Counted from the first letter of the stretch, positions 1 through 9,652 are shown. The stretch: DNA of 64,000 nucleotides from an uncultured Lachnospiraceae bacterium (GCA_947172645.1 CAMWBY010000001.1:244383-308382); one strand, 5' to 3'. Notes: generated by a model from the letters alone, not told the origin. Numbers and translations: made by a program.

Positions 1-32
1 TTATCGAAATGTCATGTACTTATCCTGCCCGC

Positions 33-287
33 CTACTTGCCGCTTAAGAATTTCTCAATCTCCTCGACCGCGGGGCCTTCGTCATTGCCCTCTGCAACGA
101 CCGTCACCTGTTCGCCGCTTGCAAGCCCCAGACTCATCATGCCCATAATGCTCTTCGCGTTGACTTTTCGGTCATCCGCATTGATGTACACCGTGCTCTC
201 AAACTGACTCGCCACCTGTACAAGCATCGCCACCGGTCTGGCTTCCAAGCCTTTCTCCAGTTTAATCTGGATAGATTTTTGTATCAT
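33..287 (-). CDS. crh: Crh-like HPr paralogue (regulatory HPr without the PTS histidine)
   Basis: This is an 84-residue HPr-fold protein of normal family length. In true HPr the PTS phosphorylation site is His15 in a GLHARPA motif; here the motif reads GLEARPVA, so residue 15 is Glu. The regulatory Ser46 is kept (NAKSIMGMMSL). That pattern resembles Bacillus Crh, in which residue 15 is Gln, so the protein should not carry phosphate in the PTS but could be phosphorylated on Ser46 by HprK and act as a CcpA corepressor. It lies 14 bases downstream of whiA, as crh does in B. subtilis, and hprK is about 4 kb upstream in the same gene run. The symbol is inferred from residues and context. Confidence 0.85.
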   Translation of the reverse strand: MIQKSIQIKLEKGLEARPVAMLVQVASQFESTVYINADDRKVNAKSIMGMMSLGLASGEQVTVVAEGNDEGPAVEEIEKFLSGK

Positions 288-301
288 AATATTCTCCTCC
301 T

Positions 302-1207
302 TTACGGTTTAATTCCATCGGCAATTTCACTCAGCCTGCGCAATCTATGGTTCACACCCGATTTGCCCACGGCCGGCTCCAGATATGCGCCCAATTCTTT
401 TAAAGCGGCATCTGGATATTCCAATCGAATCTCCGCCATCTGTCTCAAATTATCCGGCAAATTCTCAAAACCGTATTTATCTCTGATTAAGAGTATGTCT
501 TCAATCTGTTTAGACGCTGCTGTAACAGTTTTGGAAATATTCGCCGTCTCACAATTGACACGTCTGTTAATAGAATTCCTCATCTCCTTAACAATCCTCA
601 AATTCTCGAGATTCATCAAGGATACATGTGCGCCTATGACATTTAGAAGGTCAACAATTCCCGCCCCTTCCTTCAAATATACAACAAAGTATTTCTTACG
701 CTTAATAACTTTTGCCTCAATCTGGAATTCCTGGATAATCCCCTGAAGCTGCCTGGCCTGTTCCTGCACATTACAGACAAATTCCAAATGGTAACTTTTC
801 TCCGGAGCGCTCATAGAACCAATGCTCAGGAATGCCCCCCGCAGATACGCCCTCGCACAGCAAGAGTTTTTTATAAGAAGAGAGTTCACCGGAGCCTCAA
901 GCGCAATCGGTTTTCCCTCTTTTCCCGTAAGATGCAGGGCTTGTATCACTTTTAATTCCGTTTCATCATCGGATAGCAGCCTGCTTTTTCCCCTTGTCAC
1001 AACATTATCTATATTAAATGTTTTTCTGAGTAATGTAAAGCACTTTCTGGCAACTGCTTCATTTTCCGTATCAAGGCACAGATGTTTACCATCGTCGCAA
1101 ACGCTCCCGCAGAAGTGAATCAGCGCCGCTAATTCCGCCAGTTGGCAATGCCTTGCAGGACTGACCTGCTCCGAAAGCTCTTCCTTCACCGTCGCAGAAA
1201 AAGACAT
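302..1207 (-). CDS. whiA: WhiA, DNA-binding protein linked to cell division
   Basis: The start chosen is the ATG at 1207 (protein begins MSFSATVKEELS), preceded by GGAGG at 1212-1216; an upstream ATG at 1231 would add eight residues but runs close to the rapZ stop. The roughly 300-residue protein has the N-terminal LAGLIDADG-like fold typical of WhiA (the CARAYLRGAFLSIGS stretch) and a C-terminal helix-turn-helix region (LENLPDNLRQMAEIRLEYPDAALKELG split over the last 60 residues). WhiA family members influence division and chromosome segregation in Firmicutes and sporulation septation in actinobacteria. It sits between rapZ and crh; the yvcK gene found between rapZ and whiA in B. subtilis is missing here. 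Confidence 0.93.
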   Translation of the reverse strand: MSFSATVKEELSEQVSPARHCQLAELAALIHFCGSVCDDGKHLCLDTENEAVARKCFTLLRKTFNIDNVVTRGKSRLLSDDETELKVIQALHLTGKEGKPIALEAPVNSLLIKNSCCARAYLRGAFLSIGSMSAPEKSYHLEFVCNVQEQARQLQGIIQEFQIEAKVIKRKKYFVVYLKEGAGIVDLLNVIGAHVSLMNLENLRIVKEMRNSINRRVNCETANISKTVTAASKQIEDILLIRDKYGFENLPDNLRQMAEIRLEYPDAALKELGAYLEPAVGKSGVNHRLRRLSEIADGIKP

Positions 1208-1232
1208 TTTACCTCCAACCCAATTCTCCAAC

Positions 1233-2096
1233 TTACACTCCCTGCCTGATATCCCTGTGGTACAGTTTCACTCCATAATTCTTATGGTCTCTCATCTTGG
1301 CGTACAGCCCATTGGCCAGCGTGACGCTTCTGTGCTTGCCTCCGGTACAGCCAATGCCAATTACCAACTGGTGTTTCCCCTCTTTAATATAATTGGGAAT
1401 CAGAAAATCCAGCATGTCCGTCAACTGCCCCAAAAATACCGTTGCCTCCGGGAAACTCATCACATAGTCTTGTACTTCTTTGTCATTACCAGTTTTATGC
1501 TTAAGTTCATCAATGTAGAACGGATTGGGCAAAAATCTGACGTCAAATACCAGGTCAGCGTCCGCAGGAATCCCATTCTTAAACCCGAACGACAATATGG
1601 TGACCATCAATGAACTGTATTCTTCATTTCTCACAAAAATATGGTCTATCTCTTCTTTTAGCTCTCTTGTCAAAAGATTGGACGTGTCGATGACATAGTC
1701 CGCTTTCTTCCTGATTCCCTCCAGAATGTCCCGCTCTTTGTGCACACCCTCAATCACTCTTCCTTCCAGTGACAAAGGATGCATACGCCTCGTCTCTTTA
1801 TACCGCTTCAACAGAACGCCGTCGCTTGCCTCCATAAACAGGATTTCAAAGGGATATCCATCCTCCCTCAGCTTATCCAAAACGCGCTGCGCGTCCCCAA
1901 AAGGCTGGTCCGCGCGCACGTCAAGCCCCAGTGCGACTTTACTGATTTCTCCGTTGGGCGTCGCAACCAACTCCACAAACTTCTCAATCAACGGCACCGG
2001 CAAATTGTCCACACAATAAAAGCCCACGTCCTCCAACATCTTCATTGCCGTTCTCTTGCCGGAGCCGCTCATACCAGTCACTACTACAAACCTCAT
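1233..2096 (-). CDS. rapZ: RapZ/YvcJ family nucleotide-binding protein
   Basis: The 287-residue protein opens with a P-loop (GMSGSGKR, residues 8-15) and has the long C-terminal domain with the conserved IGIGCTGGKHRSV stretch near residue 245 that identifies the RapZ/YvcJ family. E. coli RapZ senses glucosamine-6-phosphate availability and adapts RNase E to the GlmZ sRNA. Firmicute YvcJ hydrolyses GTP and its precise role is less clear, so only the family assignment is firm. The Walker A carries Arg after the lysine. The gene is 21 bases downstream of murB and 25 upstream of whiA, so co-transcription is likely. Confidence 0.93.
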   Translation of the reverse strand: MRFVVVTGMSGSGKRTAMKMLEDVGFYCVDNLPVPLIEKFVELVATPNGEISKVALGLDVRADQPFGDAQRVLDKLREDGYPFEILFMEASDGVLLKRYKETRRMHPLSLEGRVIEGVHKERDILEGIRKKADYVIDTSNLLTRELKEEIDHIFVRNEEYSSLMVTILSFGFKNGIPADADLVFDVRFLPNPFYIDELKHKTGNDKEVQDYVMSFPEATVFLGQLTDMLDFLIPNYIKEGKHQLVIGIGCTGGKHRSVTLANGLYAKMRDHKNYGVKLYHRDIRQGV

Positions 2097-2117
2097 AATA
2101 CTTTACCCCGTGTATCC

Positions 2118-3017
2118 CTAAAAATCTCCCAAAAATACCACTTCCGGCTCTAAGGTAACATGGAATCTTTCTTTAACCCGTTCTTGTACTTCCTGGATGA
2201 CTTCCTGGATATCCGCTGCGGTTGCTTTCCCGGTATTGACCACAAACCCGCAGTGTTTATCCGACACCCTCGCGCCGCCAATCTGGTAGCCGCGCATCCC
2301 CGCGTCCATAATCAGCTTCCCCGCATAATTACCCTCCGGGCGCTTAAAGGTGCTGCCTGCGCTAGGATACTCAAGCGGCTGTTTGCTCCTCCTCCGCTCC
2401 ATAAGCTCTTCCATCCTGGCGTTAATCTGCGTCCGGTCTCCTGCTGTCAGACGTAACACAACTTCCAATACGATGAACGGCCTGTTCTTAATAATGCTGG
2501 TCCGGTAACCAAATTCCATCGTATCGTTGTCGAGCGTCGAAATCTGTCCTTCTTTATCCATCACGCGGACAGCTTCCACAACCTGTTTCATTTCCCCGTC
2601 ATATGCGCCGGCATTCATCACCACGCCGCCGCCGATGCTGCCGGGTATACCTGCCGCAAACTCCAAACCGCTCAGGCCGTGTTCTTTGGCCGTCACGGCT
2701 ACCTTAGTAAGCATTGCGCCTGCTTTCGCCGTAATGCGCGTACCTTCTACCTGGATTTCCTCCATGGAACCGCCGAATTTCAGCACAATACCCCGATATC
2801 CTTTATCTCCTACCAATAGATTGCTGCCGTTACCCAGAATAAAATATTCCTGTTCAATCTGGTTCAAGTATGGAATCAGCCGTGCCAGTTCTTCCTCCTG
2901 CCGTATCGTGATAAAACACTCTGCATCCCCGCCTACACGGAAGGTAGTGTGCTTACTCATTGGTTCATGAAACACGATATGCTCCCCCGGAACCACCGTT
3001 TTAATATAATCATACAT
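2118..3017 (-). CDS. murB: UDP-N-acetylenolpyruvoylglucosamine reductase
   Basis: MurB reduces UDP-GlcNAc-enolpyruvate to UDP-MurNAc with NADPH and FAD in cytosolic peptidoglycan precursor synthesis. The protein of about 300 residues has the FAD-binding PCMH fold: a GNGSNLLVGD stretch, then LEFAAGIPGSIGGGVVMNAGAY, the catalytic-serine motif AGSTFKRP and a C-terminal Glu in LEPEVVFLG. The AGSTFKRP form is that of type II MurB enzymes. I chose the ATG at 3017; an in-frame TTG at 3029 would add four residues and neither has a strong Shine-Dalgarno. It starts the murB-rapZ-whiA-crh set and is separated from glk by a gap with a 32-bp palindrome. Confidence 0.95.
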   Translation of the reverse strand: MYDYIKTVVPGEHIVFHEPMSKHTTFRVGGDAECFITIRQEEELARLIPYLNQIEQEYFILGNGSNLLVGDKGYRGIVLKFGGSMEEIQVEGTRITAKAGAMLTKVAVTAKEHGLSGLEFAAGIPGSIGGGVVMNAGAYDGEMKQVVEAVRVMDKEGQISTLDNDTMEFGYRTSIIKNRPFIVLEVVLRLTAGDRTQINARMEELMERRRSKQPLEYPSAGSTFKRPEGNYAGKLIMDAGMRGYQIGGARVSDKHCGFVVNTGKATAADIQEVIQEVQERVKERFHVTLEPEVVFLGDF

Positions 3018-3138
3018 TGATGCGCTCAATCTCTATCCCATCCGTTCCACAGATTTATTATTTATTTATATTCCGCCATGGCAGCATATGCCACAACATC
3101 CAAGTCGCAGCATTCCCAAACTTACCATAACATTATTG

Positions 3139-3170
3139 TAAGGAAATTATGCATATGCATAATTTCCTTA
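3139..3170. repeat. 32-bp perfect palindrome between glk and murB
   Basis: Positions 3139-3170 read identically on both strands (core TTATGCATATGCATAA with arms AAGGAAA/TTTCCTT). It lies in the 190-base gap downstream of glk and upstream of murB, both on the minus strand. It is AT-rich and lacks a clear run of T after it, so it is a weak candidate for an intrinsic terminator. A dimeric regulator operator controlling murB-rapZ-whiA-crh, or a processing site, is equally possible. Confidence 0.75.
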
Positions 3171-3208
3171 TCTTAGCATTATCCGTTCCTATATAAATTA
3201 TGTACTCA

Positions 3209-4153
3209 TCAACCAAGAACAAGTTTCGCAGCCCCATAAATCCCGGCATCGTTACCGAGCGTTGCAAGGGCAAATTTCGTATCTTTGCAGCCATGGAATA
3301 CCGTTCTCTCAAAAGCAGGACGAATATACTCAAACAACACATCACCCGCCTTGGAAACGCCGCCGCCAATAACAAAAATTTCAGGATTGACCACGCCTGC
3401 GATTACCGCCAGGCCCTTGCCCAGATATTCGCCAAACTGCTCTGCAATCTCAATGGCCAGTTCATCCCCTGCCTTCACCGCGTCAAATACAGTCTTCGCC
3501 GATACTTCTCCCTGCCTGAGAACACTGTCCTTATCACAGGATTTTAATTTCCTGTTGGCAAGCCTCGTAATCCCTGTGGCGGAAGCATATTCCTCCAGGC
3601 AGCCATGGTTGCCACATCCGCAAGGTTCTGTCTCATTTTCTTCCACATGGATATGGCCAATCTCTCCGCCCGATCCGTTATAGCCTGTCAGTATCCTGCC
3701 GTCAACAATGATGCCGCCGCCTACGCCGGTTCCCAACGTAACTGCCACCAGATTATTGTATCCTTGTCCGCCGCCTTTCCACATCTCGCCAAGGGCTGCC
3801 ACATTGGCGTCATTGCCGCCTTCCACCTTCATGTCCACAAGAAGCCCTGAAAGCACCTCTTTCAGATTCATCTCAGACCAACCAAGATTTACGGCTTTAT
3901 GTATGATGCCCTTGCCGTCAACCGGTCCCGGCGCTCCTACGCCGACTCCGGCCACTTCATCTTTTGCAATCCCCTTCTCAGACATCTTGTCCTGAATGCT
4001 TACCGCAATATCCGGCAGGATATTGACGCCATCATTCTCGGTTCTGGTGGGAATCTCCCACTTGTCAAGCACATGTCCGTCAATATCGAACAATCCCAGT
4101 TTTACGGTTGTGCCGCCCACGTCTACACCAAATACATACTTTACCATTTTCAT
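3209..4153 (-). CDS. glk: ROK-family glucokinase
   Basis: The 314-residue protein phosphorylates glucose (or a related hexose) with ATP. It has the N-terminal phosphate-binding loop DVGGTTVKLGLFD, the sugar-binding EIGHIHVEE motif around residue 170, and the ROK zinc motif CGCGNHGCLEEYAS, in which three Cys and the His bind the structural zinc. No helix-turn-helix precedes the kinase, so it is an enzyme rather than a ROK repressor. An alternative start three codons in (MVKYVFGVD) is possible. It follows hprK by 43 bases, placing a sugar kinase directly beside the catabolite-control kinase; glucose specificity is inferred from family. Confidence 0.92.
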   Translation of the reverse strand: MKMVKYVFGVDVGGTTVKLGLFDIDGHVLDKWEIPTRTENDGVNILPDIAVSIQDKMSEKGIAKDEVAGVGVGAPGPVDGKGIIHKAVNLGWSEMNLKEVLSGLLVDMKVEGGNDANVAALGEMWKGGGQGYNNLVAVTLGTGVGGGIIVDGRILTGYNGSGGEIGHIHVEENETEPCGCGNHGCLEEYASATGITRLANRKLKSCDKDSVLRQGEVSAKTVFDAVKAGDELAIEIAEQFGEYLGKGLAVIAGVVNPEIFVIGGGVSKAGDVLFEYIRPAFERTVFHGCKDTKFALATLGNDAGIYGAAKLVLG

Positions 4154-4196
4154 TACCCCACTCTTATTTTTATTTTTTGTTACAAAATTTTCAATC

Positions 4197-5129
4197 TTAC
4201 TCTTCCCTGTTGCCTGTCAGCGAATTCTGCACACGCTTATACAATTCCTGCGCCGCGTTGTACCCCATCTTCTTCTGGCGGTGGTTAACTGCTGCCGACT
4301 CACAGATAATCGCCAGGTTACGTCCGGGCCTAATCGGTATGCTATGGCAGACCACCTTATTGCCTAAGTACTCCGTGTATTCTTCTTCCAGGCCCAGGCG
4401 GTCATACTCTTTGTCTTTATCCCAGTCCTCCAGACGGATAACCAAGTCAATATTCTGCGTGTCCTTAACGCTGGACGCACCAAACAAGGCCTTCACATCC
4501 ACGATACCGATGCCGCGCAGTTCAATAAAGTGTTTCGTGATATCCGGCGCCGAGCCCACCAGCGTGTCCTCGCTGACCCTTCGAATCTCCACCACGTCAT
4601 CCGTCACAAGGCGGTGTCCCCTCTTAATCAGCTCCAATGCCGCCTCAGACTTGCCGATACCGCTTTCTCCTGTAATCAGTACGCCTTCGCCATACACGTC
4701 CACCAGAACACCATGCACGGAAATACAGGGCGCCAGTTTCACATTCAGCCATCTGATAATCTCCGCCATGCAAGCGGAGGTAGCCTTCTTGGTCATCAGA
4801 AGCGGGACGCCATATTTCACCGCTGTCTCCCGAAACAGCTCGTTAGGATGCAGCTCCCGGCAGAATACAATACCCGGAATCGGATTGTTCAGCAGTTTCT
4901 CATAAATCTCCACCTGCCTGTCCGCCTCCAGTCCATTCATGTAAGAGTACTCCACAAACCCTACCACCTGCAGCCGCGTCGCCTCAAAATGCTCGAAGTA
5001 GCCCGCAATCTGCAGCGCAGGCCTGTTGATATCCGGCTGTATGACATTGATTTTGGAAATATCAATCTCAGGCGTAAGATTCTCCAATTTGAATTTTTCG
5101 ATAACCTTTGTTAAACTGATGCTTGCCAT
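4197..5129 (-). CDS. hprK: HPr kinase/phosphorylase
   Basis: This is the bifunctional enzyme that phosphorylates Ser46 of HPr and Crh with ATP or PPi and removes that phosphate with Pi. The 310-residue length is normal. Visible sites are His139 (SVHG), the Walker A GESGIGKS (residues 154-161), acidic TDDVV near 176-180 and the family signature IELRGIGIVDV (about 202-212). The start at 5129 is preceded by AAGGAG. It precedes glk and is in the same run as crh, which supplies a likely substrate. Confidence 0.96.
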   Translation of the reverse strand: MASISLTKVIEKFKLENLTPEIDISKINVIQPDINRPALQIAGYFEHFEATRLQVVGFVEYSYMNGLEADRQVEIYEKLLNNPIPGIVFCRELHPNELFRETAVKYGVPLLMTKKATSACMAEIIRWLNVKLAPCISVHGVLVDVYGEGVLITGESGIGKSEAALELIKRGHRLVTDDVVEIRRVSEDTLVGSAPDITKHFIELRGIGIVDVKALFGASSVKDTQNIDLVIRLEDWDKDKEYDRLGLEEEYTEYLGNKVVCHSIPIRPGRNLAIICESAAVNHRQKKMGYNAAQELYKRVQNSLTGNREE

Positions 5130-5221
5130 ATCTATCTCCTTATGATTTGTGCCTTGAACTTACTGTATATTGTAGCATAATAAAGAACCGTTCGCAATAA
5201 GCGGTATTGACAGTAATCATA

Positions 5222-7087
5222 TTACTGTCCTGCCCGGAAAAACTCATAAATCTGCTTTCCGATATGTTCCGGAATCTCCTTCACTTCACATAGCTGCTCC
5301 ACCGACGCCTCCTTGATTTCATTGATAGAACCGAAATGTTTCATCAATGCCTTACGTCTCGCCGGGCCGATTCCCGGTATTTCATCAAGCACAGACTTCA
5401 CCTGTGCCTTAGAGCGCAGGGAACGGTGGTACTCGATGGCAAAACGGTGGGCTTCATCCTGTATCCTGGTGATGAGTTTGAAGCCCTCCGAATGTGTATC
5501 GATAGGAATCTCCACATTCCGGTAATATAATCCCCTGGTACGATGATTGTCGTCCTTCACCATACCGCAGACCGGAATATTCAGGTGCAGTTCCTCCAAC
5601 ACTTGCAGGGCAATATTCACCTGTCCCCTGCCGCCGTCCATCAACAGCAAATCCGGAAATTTCGTAAAACTTCCAAAGGTCTGGTCAATCTCTTTGCGGT
5701 TTAGTTCTTCCTTTTCTTCCATTCCATGCAGGAAACGCCTGGTCAGCACTTCTTTCATGCACGCATAGTCGTCCGGCCCGGATACCGACTGGATGCGGAA
5801 CTTCCGGTAATCGCTGCGCTTCGCCTTACCTTTCTCAAAAACCACCATAGAGCCTACGTTGGCAAAACCGCTGATATTGGAGATATCATAGGCTTCCATA
5901 CGACTCACATGCTCCAATTCAAGCAAAGACGCAATCTCCTTCACCGCACCGATGGTTCTGCCCTCTTCCCGCTTCATGCGCTCTTTGTCCTGGCTCAGTA
6001 CAAGATGCGCATTCTGCGCCGCAAGTTCCACGAGCTTCTCCTTCGCCCCCTTCTTCGGCACCCGTATGTAGACCCTGCTTCCCTTGCGTCCGCTAAGCCA
6101 TTTTTCCAGAATCTCAATATCCCCTATCTCTTCCTGCAGCATCAGTTCCCGCGGGATAAAAGGCGTCCCGGCGTAGAACTGCTTCACGAAATCCAACAGA
6201 ATCTGCGCCGTGTCATACCCCTGCACATGGGTCATATAGAAGTGCTCCCTGCCAATCAGCTTGCCGTCACGCACAAAAAACACCTGTACCACCGCATCTG
6301 TATCATCCTTCGCCAATGCAAGAATGTCTTTGTCTTCCCCGTCGCTGTCCGTAATTTTCTGCTTCTGCGCAACGCTTTTTACGCTGTTATACAGGTCACG
6401 GTAGCGGATGGCATCCTCAAATTCCAGATTCTCCGACGCCTGGGCCATCTTTTCTTCCAATTCTTTTAACAAGGGCCTATAGTTGCCGTTGAGGAAATCC
6501 AGCGCCCGGTCTACCTGCGCCCGGTAGTCTTCCTTACTGATATACCCCTGGCAAGGCGCGGCACATTGCTTAATATGGTAATTCAGGCATGGCCGCTCTA
6601 ACCCCATATCCCGCGGAAGCTTCCGATTGCACGTCTTAAGCTGATATAGCTTGTTTATGAGGTCGATGGTATCCTTTACCGCCGCCGCACTGGTATAGGG
6701 GCCAAAATATTTGGACTTGTCTTTCTTCATCTCCCTGGAAAAAAATATCCGCGGGTAATCTTCCCCCACCGTGACTTTGATATAGGGATAAGTCTTGTCA
6801 TCCTTCAGCATCGTATTGTACTTCGGGCTGTATTCTTTAATCAAATTATTCTCTAATACAAGGGCTTCCAGTTCAGAGTCTGTCACAATATACTCAAACC
6901 TGGCAATCTGCTGCACCATCTTGTCAATCTGCGGCCCTCTGCCCACAATCTTGCGGAAGTATGAGCGGACCCGGTTATGGAGGTTGACCGCCTTCCCCAC
7001 ATAAATGATGGTATCCGCCTCGTCATGCATCAGATATACGCCCGGAGAATTTGGCAGCTTCTTCAGCTCTTCGTCAAAATCAAACAT
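5222..7087 (-). CDS. uvrC: Excinuclease ABC subunit C
   Basis: UvrC makes both incisions in nucleotide-excision repair. The 621-residue protein has, in order, the GIY-YIG nuclease ([11 protein letters not shown] ... [18 protein letters not shown], residues 12-45), a Cys-containing linker ([21 protein letters not shown]), the UVR motif that contacts UvrB (around 205-235), the RNase H-like 3' nuclease half, and tandem helix-hairpin-helix motifs at the C-terminus ([18 protein letters not shown]). A GGAAGGGAAA ribosome site precedes the ATG. A dyad, GACAGTAAT-CAT-ATTACTGTC (5209-5229), overlaps the stop codon. Confidence 0.97.
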   Translation of the reverse strand: MFDFDEELKKLPNSPGVYLMHDEADTIIYVGKAVNLHNRVRSYFRKIVGRGPQIDKMVQQIARFEYIVTDSELEALVLENNLIKEYSPKYNTMLKDDKTYPYIKVTVGEDYPRIFFSREMKKDKSKYFGPYTSAAAVKDTIDLINKLYQLKTCNRKLPRDMGLERPCLNYHIKQCAAPCQGYISKEDYRAQVDRALDFLNGNYRPLLKELEEKMAQASENLEFEDAIRYRDLYNSVKSVAQKQKITDSDGEDKDILALAKDDTDAVVQVFFVRDGKLIGREHFYMTHVQGYDTAQILLDFVKQFYAGTPFIPRELMLQEEIGDIEILEKWLSGRKGSRVYIRVPKKGAKEKLVELAAQNAHLVLSQDKERMKREEGRTIGAVKEIASLLELEHVSRMEAYDISNISGFANVGSMVVFEKGKAKRSDYRKFRIQSVSGPDDYACMKEVLTRRFLHGMEEKEELNRKEIDQTFGSFTKFPDLLLMDGGRGQVNIALQVLEELHLNIPVCGMVKDDNHRTRGLYYRNVEIPIDTHSEGFKLITRIQDEAHRFAIEYHRSLRSKAQVKSVLDEIPGIGPARRKALMKHFGSINEIKEASVEQLCEVKEIPEHIGKQIYEFFRAGQ

Positions 7088-7135
7088 TTCATTTCCCTTC
7101 CAGCATCAATTTATCATAATATTAATGGAAGAAAT

Positions 7136-7169
7136 AAGGCAAAGTCAACTATAAAGAAGACTCTGCCTT
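7136..7169 (-). terminator. Hairpin downstream of ftsH, probable terminator
   Basis: On the minus strand AAGGCAGAGTC pairs with GACTTTGCCTT (one G-U pair) around a 12-base loop, followed by ATTTCTT. It lies ten bases past the ftsH stop and before uvrC. The tail is only moderately T-rich. Confidence 0.5.
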
Positions 7170-7178
7170 GTCATATCA

Positions 7179-9413
7179 CTATTTATCGTCATCCCGCGGC
7201 TGCGGCGCATTCGAGAAAACTCCACGGTTCTCCGGCTGCGGCTGAGCGGGCGGCGTCCACGCCTGTTCCTGCACCGGCTGCTGTAAAGGTTCCTCCGCTG
7301 CCTGCGCGTCTGGTATAAACTGCTGACCGTGCACCGGCTCCTGTGGGCGCGGCACTTGCCGCTCTGCGTTATCCTGCTGCGCTTTCGCCTCCGCCGTCTG
7401 TTCCGGCTCCTTCCTGTTGCCGTCCTTCCCGGCTTCATCCTCCTCCGGCTCAGGAATTCCCTTTTCCTTGCGGAAAATCTTCATAAATTCCTTGCCCGTG
7501 ATAGTTTCTTTCTCAATCAGGTACGCCGCAAGCTTATCCATAATCTCACGGTTTTCTTTCAAAAGCTTCTTCGCCTGTTTATAACTGTCGCGCAGAATCT
7601 TCATGACTTCCGTATCCACGTCCGCCGCCGTCACGTCGGAACATGTGAGGGAAGCCCTCCCGTCCAGATACTGGCTCTCCACGGTGGCAAGCCCCATCAG
7701 TCCGAATTTCTTGCTCATACCGAAGCGGGTAATCATATTCCTTGCGATGCTTGTGGCCTGCTCGATATCATTGGCCGCGCCTGTGGTGACGGTATCGAAG
7801 AAAATCTCTTCCGCCGCACGTCCGCCTAAAAGCGACACTAGCCTGTCACGTAACTCCGCCTCGGTATCCAGATATTTTTCCTCCTCCGGCACATGCATGA
7901 CATAGCCTAGCGCCCCCATCGTCCTGGGCACAATCGTAATTTTCTGCACAGGCTCGGAATTTTTCTGTAAAGCGCTAATTAGCGCATGCCCCACTTCATG
8001 GTAAGAAACAATCTTGCGCTCTTCCTTACTCATAATGCGGTCTTTTTTCTCTTTGCCCACAAGCACCTGCTCCACGGCGTCGAACAAATCTTTCTGGCTC
8101 ACGCACTCCCTGCCTGTCTTGACGGCATTAATCGCCGCCTCGTTAATCATATTGGCAAGGTCGGAACCTACCGCGCCGGAAGTGGCAAGGGCAATCTCAT
8201 TTAAGTCCACCGTATCATCCATGCGCACATCCTTGGCATGGACTTTCAGTATTTCTATCCGCCCTTTTAAATCAGGTTTATCTACAATAATCCTTCGGTC
8301 AAAACGGCCCGGGCGCAAAAGGGCCTTATCCAGTATCTCCGGCCTGTTAGTCGCCGCCAGGATAATAATGCCTTTCTTACCGTCAAAACCGTCCATCTCG
8401 GAAAGAAGCTGGTTCAGCGTCTGCTCCCGCTCTTCATTGCCGCCGCCATACTTGGAGTCCCTGCTTCTGCCGATGGCGTCAATCTCATCAATAAATACAA
8501 TACACGGCGCGTTCTTCTCCGCCTCCCTGAACAAATCGCGCACACGGGAAGCGCCCACGCCCACATAAAGCTCAATAAAATCTGAACCGGACAGGGAAAA
8601 GAATGGCACGTGCGCCTCGCCTGCCACCGCCTTGGCAAGCAGGGTCTTGCCTGTGCCTGGCGGCCCCACAAGCAGAGCGCCCTTGGGAAGCCTGGCGCCT
8701 ATCTTAGAATATTTACCCGGATTATGGAGGAAGTCAACGACCTCCACCAAAGACTCTTTCGCCTCGTCCTCGCCCGCCACATCTTTGAACGTGATGCCTG
8801 TCTCTTTCTGTACATAGGCTTTGGCAGTGCTCTTGCCTACGCCCATCGGGCCGCCCTTGCCACCCATTCGCCTGAAAAGCAGGCTAAGCAGTCCCCACAT
8901 CAGAAGAATCGGCAAAACATAATAAAGCAGCACGGTCATAATAATGCTGGAACTGTCGGAAGTCTGTTTATTTACATCGATATTGTGCTCCAGAAGGCGC
9001 TTCGTCAGCGTATCGTCGTCTTCCATCCTGCCTGTATAATAAGTCATCCCGCCCAGGCTGTAGCCGTACATAAAAGGCGAAGTAGGCTTCTCTTCTTTCG
9101 GGTAAATCGTAAGTCTGTCCGACTCGACCGTTACGCTCTTCACCTCTCCGTCTTCAACCATCTTGACAAATTCGTTATAGGTAATCTCCTGGTTGCTTGC
9201 GCCCGTCAGCATCTTCATAAACATGCTGATACATAAAAGCGTCACCAAAGCCGCCACCACAAGCATAATCAGGCTTTGTTTACGAGGGTCGCCATTTCCC
9301 CCAGGACCTCCCGGACCGCCGTTATGGTTACCGTTATTCGGACCGCCTGGTCCTCCCGGTCCGCCGGGGCCATGGTTTGGGCCGCCTTCATACTGGTTTA
9401 AATTGTCATCCAT
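7179..9413 (-). CDS. ftsH: ATP-dependent zinc metalloprotease FtsH
   Basis: FtsH is a membrane-anchored AAA+ protease that degrades damaged and regulatory proteins. This copy has two membrane segments (about 46-70 and 156-182), Walker A GPPGTGKT (250-257), Walker [11 protein letters not shown] (about 306-315), an arginine-finger region and the zinc motif HEVGH (472-476; HEAGH in most homologues). It is longer than the usual 610-650 residues for two reasons: a 45-residue cytoplasmic leader made largely of Gly, Pro and Asn, and a Pro/Gln/Glu-rich tail of about 100 residues after the protease domain. Both are low complexity and probably disordered. Confidence 0.95.
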   Translation of the reverse strand: MDDNLNQYEGGPNHGPGGPGGPGGPNNGNHNGGPGGPGGNGDPRKQSLIMLVVAALVTLLCISMFMKMLTGASNQEITYNEFVKMVEDGEVKSVTVESDRLTIYPKEEKPTSPFMYGYSLGGMTYYTGRMEDDDTLTKRLLEHNIDVNKQTSDSSSIIMTVLLYYVLPILLMWGLLSLLFRRMGGKGGPMGVGKSTAKAYVQKETGITFKDVAGEDEAKESLVEVVDFLHNPGKYSKIGARLPKGALLVGPPGTGKTLLAKAVAGEAHVPFFSLSGSDFIELYVGVGASRVRDLFREAEKNAPCIVFIDEIDAIGRSRDSKYGGGNEEREQTLNQLLSEMDGFDGKKGIIILAATNRPEILDKALLRPGRFDRRIIVDKPDLKGRIEILKVHAKDVRMDDTVDLNEIALATSGAVGSDLANMINEAAINAVKTGRECVSQKDLFDAVEQVLVGKEKKDRIMSKEERKIVSYHEVGHALISALQKNSEPVQKITIVPRTMGALGYVMHVPEEEKYLDTEAELRDRLVSLLGGRAAEEIFFDTVTTGAANDIEQATSIARNMITRFGMSKKFGLMGLATVESQYLDGRASLTCSDVTAADVDTEVMKILRDSYKQAKKLLKENREIMDKLAAYLIEKETITGKEFMKIFRKEKGIPEPEEDEAGKDGNRKEPEQTAEAKAQQDNAERQVPRPQEPVHGQQFIPDAQAAEEPLQQPVQEQAWTPPAQPQPENRGVFSNAPQPRDDDK

Positions 9414-9435
9414 GAGGAATCCTCACTTTCACTCT

Positions 9436-9465
9436 ATTATAGTCATGCCGCAGCACGCAGTGCAA
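9436..9465 (-). promoter_or_regulatory. Sigma-A-like promoter for ftsH
   Basis: On the minus strand TTGCAC (9465-9460) and TATAAT (9441-9436) are separated by 18 bases, 22 bases before the ftsH start codon. The -10 is a perfect consensus match; the -35 matches at four of six positions. Confidence 0.6.
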
Positions 9466-9652
9466 ATATCATACGCTGATTATCTTAAGGCGCGTAGCGC
9501 AAAAAACCATTTATCAGCTATAGTTTAGTATATAGAAGGAAAAACTATAAATCAATATGCGAATTATGAATTTATGAACACAAGTATTAAAGAATTATAA
9601 AGTTTTTTACAAAAATTGACCTTTACAGTAGATTTTTTCTGCACTCCCATTG

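Noticed and set aside
1..32. Start of another gene upstream of the window edge
   Set aside because: The minus-strand sequence after crh gives only ATG plus three codons and a stop, so nothing can be supported.
4108..4905. 265-codon plus-strand frame opposite hprK
   Set aside because: It is antisense to a clear HPr kinase gene, has Ser/Arg-rich shadow-like sequence and no domain.
5209..5229. Dyad GACAGTAAT-CAT-ATTACTGTC as uvrC terminator
   Set aside because: It overlaps the uvrC stop codon and has no T tract on the minus strand, so termination is not supported.
5726..6469. 247-codon plus-strand frame opposite uvrC
   Set aside because: It lies wholly antisense to uvrC and has His/Arg/Leu-rich composition typical of a reverse-frame artefact.
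8610..9236. 208-codon plus-strand frame opposite ftsH
   Set aside because: Antisense to conserved ftsH domains, with no recognisable motif.
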